DNA from: Flavobacteriales bacterium
GTDB lineage: Bacteria > Bacteroidota > Bacteroidia > Flavobacteriales_C > GCA-002722245
Reading direction: 5' to 3'
Length of the DNA stretch: 64,000 nt
NCBI GenBank assembly: GCA_002722245.1
Contig: PBLA01000026.1
Location: 1 to 64,000 of the forward strand
Shown: positions 59,954 to 64,000 of the stretch, piece by piece
Numbering within the stretch: the stretch's first letter is position 1
Layout of the letters: every line of letters starts with the position of its first letter
The notes under the pieces: model-generated
Databases searched by the model: none
The model's input: the letters and a program-made list of their open reading frames with translations, nothing else
Told to the model about the DNA's origin: nothing
Program-made: the position numbers and the translations under genes

Positions 59954-62518
59954 ATGGCTGAAGGAGAAAGAATAGTAAAAGTCGATATAGGCGAAACAAT
60001 GAAAGCAGCATACATTGATTATTCAATGTCTGTTATTGTGTCGCGAGCGCTTCCTGATGTAAGAGATGGTTTAAAACCTGTTCACCGTAGGGTGTTGTAT
60101 GGTATGATGGATTTAGGGGTTTTTTCTAACAGAGCGCATAAAAAATCAGCCAGAATTGTAGGGGAAGTGCTGGGTAAATATCATCCACACGGTGATTCTT
60201 CTGTATACGATACAATGGTTCGTATGGCGCAAAGTTGGAGTTTACGTTATCCACTTGTTAATGGTCAGGGGAACTTTGGGTCAGTAGATGGAGATAGTCC
60301 TGCGGCTATGCGATATACTGAAGCTAAACTGAATAAAATAGCCGAAGAAACTTTAAGAGATATTGATAAAGATACTGTAGACCATGAATTGAACTTTGAT
60401 GATACCATCATGGAGCCTACTGTTCTTCCAACGGTTATACCTAACTTACTTTTAAATGGAGCAAGTGGTATTGCAGTTGGTATGGCTACCAATATGGCGC
60501 CGCATAACCTCACTGAAGTCGTTGACGGTATCGTGGCATACATCGATAATAAGGATATTGAAATTCCTGAATTGATGACCCATATTAAAGCTCCTGACTT
60601 CCCAACGGGTGGGACTATATACGGTTATGAAGGGGTAAAAGATGCTTTTGAAACAGGTAGAGGTAAGGTTGTTATTCGAGCAAAAGCAGAGATTGAGGTT
60701 ACTAAAACCGGTAAAGAGAGAATCATTGTCACAGAAATTCCTTACCTCGTGAATAAGGCTGAAATGATTAAGAAAACGGCCGATTTAGTAAACGATAAGA
60801 AGATTGAAGGGATATCAGATATCAGAGATGAGTCTGATCGAAACGGTATGAGGATTGTGTACGAGATCAAAACGAATGCAATCACGAATGTAGTTTTAAA
60901 TAAACTTTATAAGTATACTCAGTTACAATCTTCATTTTCAGTAAATAACATTGCTCTTGTAAAGGGTCGCCCAGAGGCTCTGAACTTGAAAGATATGATT
61001 GTACACTTCGTTGATCACCGATTAGAAGTGATCGTACGAAGAACAAAGTTTGATTTAAAGAAAGCGGAAGAAAGAGCCCATATTTTAGAGGGGTTAATCA
61101 TTGCGTCGGATAATATTGATGAAGTAATCGCTTTAATAAGAGGTTCAAAATCCCCAGATGAAGCACGTGAAAAATTGATGGCGCGATTTGAATTGTCTGA
61201 GGTGCAATCTCGGGCAATTGTAGAAATGAGGCTTCGTCAATTAACAGGTCTTGAACAAGATAAATTAAGAGCTGAATATGAGGAAATCATGAAAACGATT
61301 GAGGACCTTAAAGATATTTTGGCAAATGAATCAAGACGATTTAATATTATCAAAGAAGAGCTTACGGATGTAAAAGATAAATATGGAGATGAGAGAAGAT
61401 CTCAAATTGACTTTGCCGGAGGTAACTTCAGAATAGAGGATATTATTCCTGACAAAGAGGTTGTTGTTACCATTTCTCATCTTGGATATATCAAGCGTAC
61501 AGAATTAAGCGAGTATAAAACACAAAACAGAGGAGGTGTTGGATCTAGAGGTTCGGCTACAAGAAATGAAGATTTCCTGGAAAATCTATTTTTCGCCACA
61601 AACCATAATTGGTTGCTTGTCTTTACCGAAAAAGGTAAATGTTTTTGGATGAGAGTATTCGATATACCTGAAGGAAACAAAACTGCAAAAGGTAGAGCAA
61701 TACAAAACCTAATTAACATTGAACGTGACGATAAGGTCATGGCGTATATTAATGTTAAAGATCTCAAAGATGAGGAGTACGTAAAAAATAACTTCATCAT
61801 CATGTGTACTAAAAACGGGGTAATAAAGAAAACGTCTTTAGAGGCTTATTCTCGTCCTAGAACAAATGGTATAAATGCCATTAATGTGCGTGAGGATGAC
61901 CAGTTATTAGAGGCTAAACTCACTAATGGAGAAAACGAAATACTTATGGCGTTGAAGTCAGGTAGATGTATTCGTTTCCCTGAAGGAAAGGTAAGGCCTA
62001 TGGGTAGAACAGCTACAGGGGTTCGTGGAATTACGTTAGGTGGTCCAAAGGACGAAGTTGTAGGGATGATTTGTATAGAAAAGCCTGAAGAAGAAACTGT
62101 ATTAGTTGTTTCATCAAAAGGGTATGGTAAACGTACTTATTTAAATGACCCTGAAGATGGTGAGCCAGTTTACAGAATTACAAATAGAGGAGGGAAGGGT
62201 GTGAAAACGCTTAATATTACTGATAAAACAGGCGAGTTAATTTCTATAAAATCAGTGACCGACGAGCATGATCTTATGATTATTAATAAATCTGGTATCG
62301 CGATAAGAATGGTTGTTGAAAATATGCGTGTAATGGGTAGAGCTACTCAAGGTGTTAAATTAATTAACTTGAAAGGAAAAGATCAAATCGCAGCTGTAGC
62401 TAAAGTTCCAACCTCTAAAGATGACGAGGAATTATTGGAATCGGAAGATGGTGAAGGTATCGACTTAAATGGAGATGTTCCGCCGCAGACTGATCAAAAT
62501 GATGAATCAGTAGAATAA
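59954..62518 (+). CDS. gyrA: DNA gyrase subunit A
   Basis: [62 protein letters not shown] GyrA box-like. Confidence 0.97.
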   Translation: MAEGERIVKVDIGETMKAAYIDYSMSVIVSRALPDVRDGLKPVHRRVLYGMMDLGVFSNRAHKKSARIVGEVLGKYHPHGDSSVYDTMVRMAQSWSLRYPLVNGQGNFGSVDGDSPAAMRYTEAKLNKIAEETLRDIDKDTVDHELNFDDTIMEPTVLPTVIPNLLLNGASGIAVGMATNMAPHNLTEVVDGIVAYIDNKDIEIPELMTHIKAPDFPTGGTIYGYEGVKDAFETGRGKVVIRAKAEIEVTKTGKERIIVTEIPYLVNKAEMIKKTADLVNDKKIEGISDIRDESDRNGMRIVYEIKTNAITNVVLNKLYKYTQLQSSFSVNNIALVKGRPEALNLKDMIVHFVDHRLEVIVRRTKFDLKKAEERAHILEGLIIASDNIDEVIALIRGSKSPDEAREKLMARFELSEVQSRAIVEMRLRQLTGLEQDKLRAEYEEIMKTIEDLKDILANESRRFNIIKEELTDVKDKYGDERRSQIDFAGGNFRIEDIIPDKEVVVTISHLGYIKRTELSEYKTQNRGGVGSRGSATRNEDFLENLFFATNHNWLLVFTEKGKCFWMRVFDIPEGNKTAKGRAIQNLINIERDDKVMAYINVKDLKDEEYVKNNFIIMCTKNGVIKKTSLEAYSRPRTNGINAINVREDDQLLEAKLTNGENEILMALKSGRCIRFPEGKVRPMGRTATGVRGITLGGPKDEVVGMICIEKPEEETVLVVSSKGYGKRTYLNDPEDGEPVYRITNRGGKGVKTLNITDKTGELISIKSVTDEHDLMIINKSGIAIRMVVENMRVMGRATQGVKLINLKGKDQIAAVAKVPTSKDDEELLESEDGEGIDLNGDVPPQTDQNDESVE

Positions 62519-62540
62519 GAATTCTAAAATCTTAAAAAAG

Positions 62541-62575
62541 AAAAAAGCCATTCATTAAGTGAATGGCTTTTTTTT
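62541..62575. terminator. Bidirectional intrinsic terminator between gyrA and the convergent small ORF
   Basis: AAAAAAGCCATTCA-TTAAG-TGAATGGCTTTTTTTT. Confidence 0.85.
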
Positions 62576-62593
62576 AGAGTTTACAACAATTTA

Positions 62594-62908
62594 CTAGTTT
62601 CTGCTTCTGCTGTTGTTCTTTTTTCTTTTGATGTTTCTGTTCGCAGCATTTTGCTTTTGGTGAATAACAGCTCTTTCTTTTCTGGTCACAACACCATCAG
62701 CTTTCGCATTTCTTTTTGTTTTACGAATGTCACGTTGTTGACGAGCCAGCTGCTTGGTTTCTTTTTTTGTTAACTCACCAGATTTCGCACCTTTAGCTAT
62801 TCTTGTTGTTTGATTTTTTTGCCTTTGATTAACTTTTTTAGTTTGAGTTTGTGCGTTTAAAAGTCCTGCTGTTAAGATAAATGCTCCTAGAATAATTAGC
62901 TTTTTCAT
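62594..62908 (-). CDS. Small secreted highly basic protein
   Basis: Signal peptide MKKLIILGAFILTAGLLNAQ; Lys/Arg-rich mature part with two related motifs. Confidence 0.7.
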   Translation of the reverse strand: MKKLIILGAFILTAGLLNAQTQTKKVNQRQKNQTTRIAKGAKSGELTKKETKQLARQQRDIRKTKRNAKADGVVTRKERAVIHQKQNAANRNIKRKKNNSRSRN

Positions 62909-63039
62909 TTTTAAAAATTTTTAAGTTATTTACAACTTTGATGCTATTTAATGAAAAAGGTTTAATACACCTGTGATTTTTTTTCTTAAAAAGAACACAA
63001 TTAACTGTCAGTCAGCGGGTTAAAAGTGGAATAAATTTT

Positions 63040-64000
63040 TTAATCGAAAGAAACTTCAGACCAACTTATCGTTTTGATTGGTCTACCCATTAATGATCCG
63101 TTCATTTTTCTATCATTTCTAAATTTTTTGACGAATCCTTTCTTTTGGTCGTATGAAATAGAATAATTTCTTTCAATATTAAAAGACATATTATCAAGAA
63201 GCAAATCAAGTTCTTTCTTTTTTTCAGTGAACTTGGAACTTGTGGTATCTGGAGCCATTTTCATAAAACCATTAAACATTGTTTTCATCATTGTCTTCAT
63301 CATTTCTTCAAATTTTTCGGTGTCGAATATTTGTTCAGACCCTAAATTTAAAATCGTTCCATTTTGATCTTTAATCCAACTGTTCGTATGAACTGTTAAT
63401 GAATCTTTTTTTCCTTTTCCAAAAGGATTTAACTCCGAACGAGTTTGTTTTACAGTGTCTTTTGACCACGATGTGTTATAAGGAATAAGCAACGCTTCCA
63501 TTTCATTGCTAAACATAGATTGAACAGTACTTTTTGTAAATAATGCTGAAAACGGATTAATTAGTTGCGTGAAAAGAGTGTCATTATTTGATTTCTTATT
63601 TAATGCATTTTTTAAATCATTAAATGTAGTGTTCATAACAGCTTTGGCATCTTCCCAATTTATTAGTTCAAATTCCTTTCCATTTTTCGAAACCTTAAAA
63701 AATAGATTTAGTTTTTTTTGTACTGTTGGACTATTTCCAATCTTATCCATAGCATGTTTGAATGTATTTAGAAAAAAATCTTTATAAGTGATTTTAATAA
63801 TGTAATGGTCTTTATTTACTTCCTTCACTAAAAGATTTGCATTGAATTCATTTGATTCAATTTCCCATTTTCCCTCTTTGCGACTTTTTTTTGTTTCGGA
63901 TTTGATCAAGATGCTTTTTTTTGCTCCTTTTTTCCAATTTGGTTCAAGGTTAACTTCTTGGGAAAAACCCCAAAAAGAACCAAATAAAATGATGATAGTA
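63040..64000 (-). CDS. Hypothetical secreted protein (truncated by right window edge)
   Basis: Frame stays open upstream of 63909 to the window edge and encodes ...TIIILFGSFWGFSQEVNLEPNWKKGAKKS, a signal-peptide-like start. Confidence 0.7.
   Translation of the reverse strand, partial: TIIILFGSFWGFSQEVNLEPNWKKGAKKSILIKSETKKSRKEGKWEIESNEFNANLLVKEVNKDHYIIKITYKDFFLNTFKHAMDKIGNSPTVQKKLNLFFKVSKNGKEFELINWEDAKAVMNTTFNDLKNALNKKSNNDTLFTQLINPFSALFTKSTVQSMFSNEMEALLIPYNTSWSKDTVKQTRSELNPFGKGKKDSLTVHTNSWIKDQNGTILNLGSEQIFDTEKFEEMMKTMMKTMFNGFMKMAPDTTSSKFTEKKKELDLLLDNMSFNIERNYSISYDQKKGFVKKFRNDRKMNGSLMGRPIKTISWSEVSFD

Noticed and set aside
61477-61803. 108-aa minus ORF opposite gyrA
   Set aside because: Shadow frame within the GyrA C-terminal coding region.
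1-64000. CRISPR arrays, prophage, integrase/transposase, rRNA/tRNA genes or a defence island
   Set aside because: None seen by eye. Neighbourhoods are dense housekeeping genes. A tRNAscan/CRISPR/DefenseFinder run would be decisive.

Overview
The window is a continuous, AT-rich, gene-dense chromosomal segment from a Bacteroidota genome, probably Flavobacteriales-like. This is inferred from gene content, TAnnTTTG-type promoter elements and gene order such as kdsC-ubiA-maf. Most CDSs are core genes: dnaE (truncated by the left edge), trxA, dnaN, bshB1, lepB, hemB, rpsP, metX/metZ, pxpABC, pyrR/pyrB, rnz, mtaB, a split transketolase, recR, maf, fmt, M48 and M23 peptidases, zapA, rny, clpC and gyrA. 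I saw no CRISPR array, rRNA, tRNA, transposase, prophage or recognisable defence island. I found no clear new multi-gene system. The items most worth a second look are: (i) a VWA-domain gene lodged between the two halves of a split transketolase; (ii) perfect palindromes embedded in the predicted promoters of bshB1 and metX, and upstream of an uncharacterised 477-aa gene; (iii) several genes whose -7 element lies only 4-7 nt from the start codon, suggesting leaderless mRNAs; (iv) three consecutive TTG starts in pxpABC, plus a GNAT protein with a Cys-rich tail; (v) intrinsic-terminator hairpins abutting the starts of rnz and a GH20 gene; (vi) a 74-aa protein with an Sm/SH3-like sequence pattern. 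All assignments come from reading the sequence and recalled family motifs. No searches were run.
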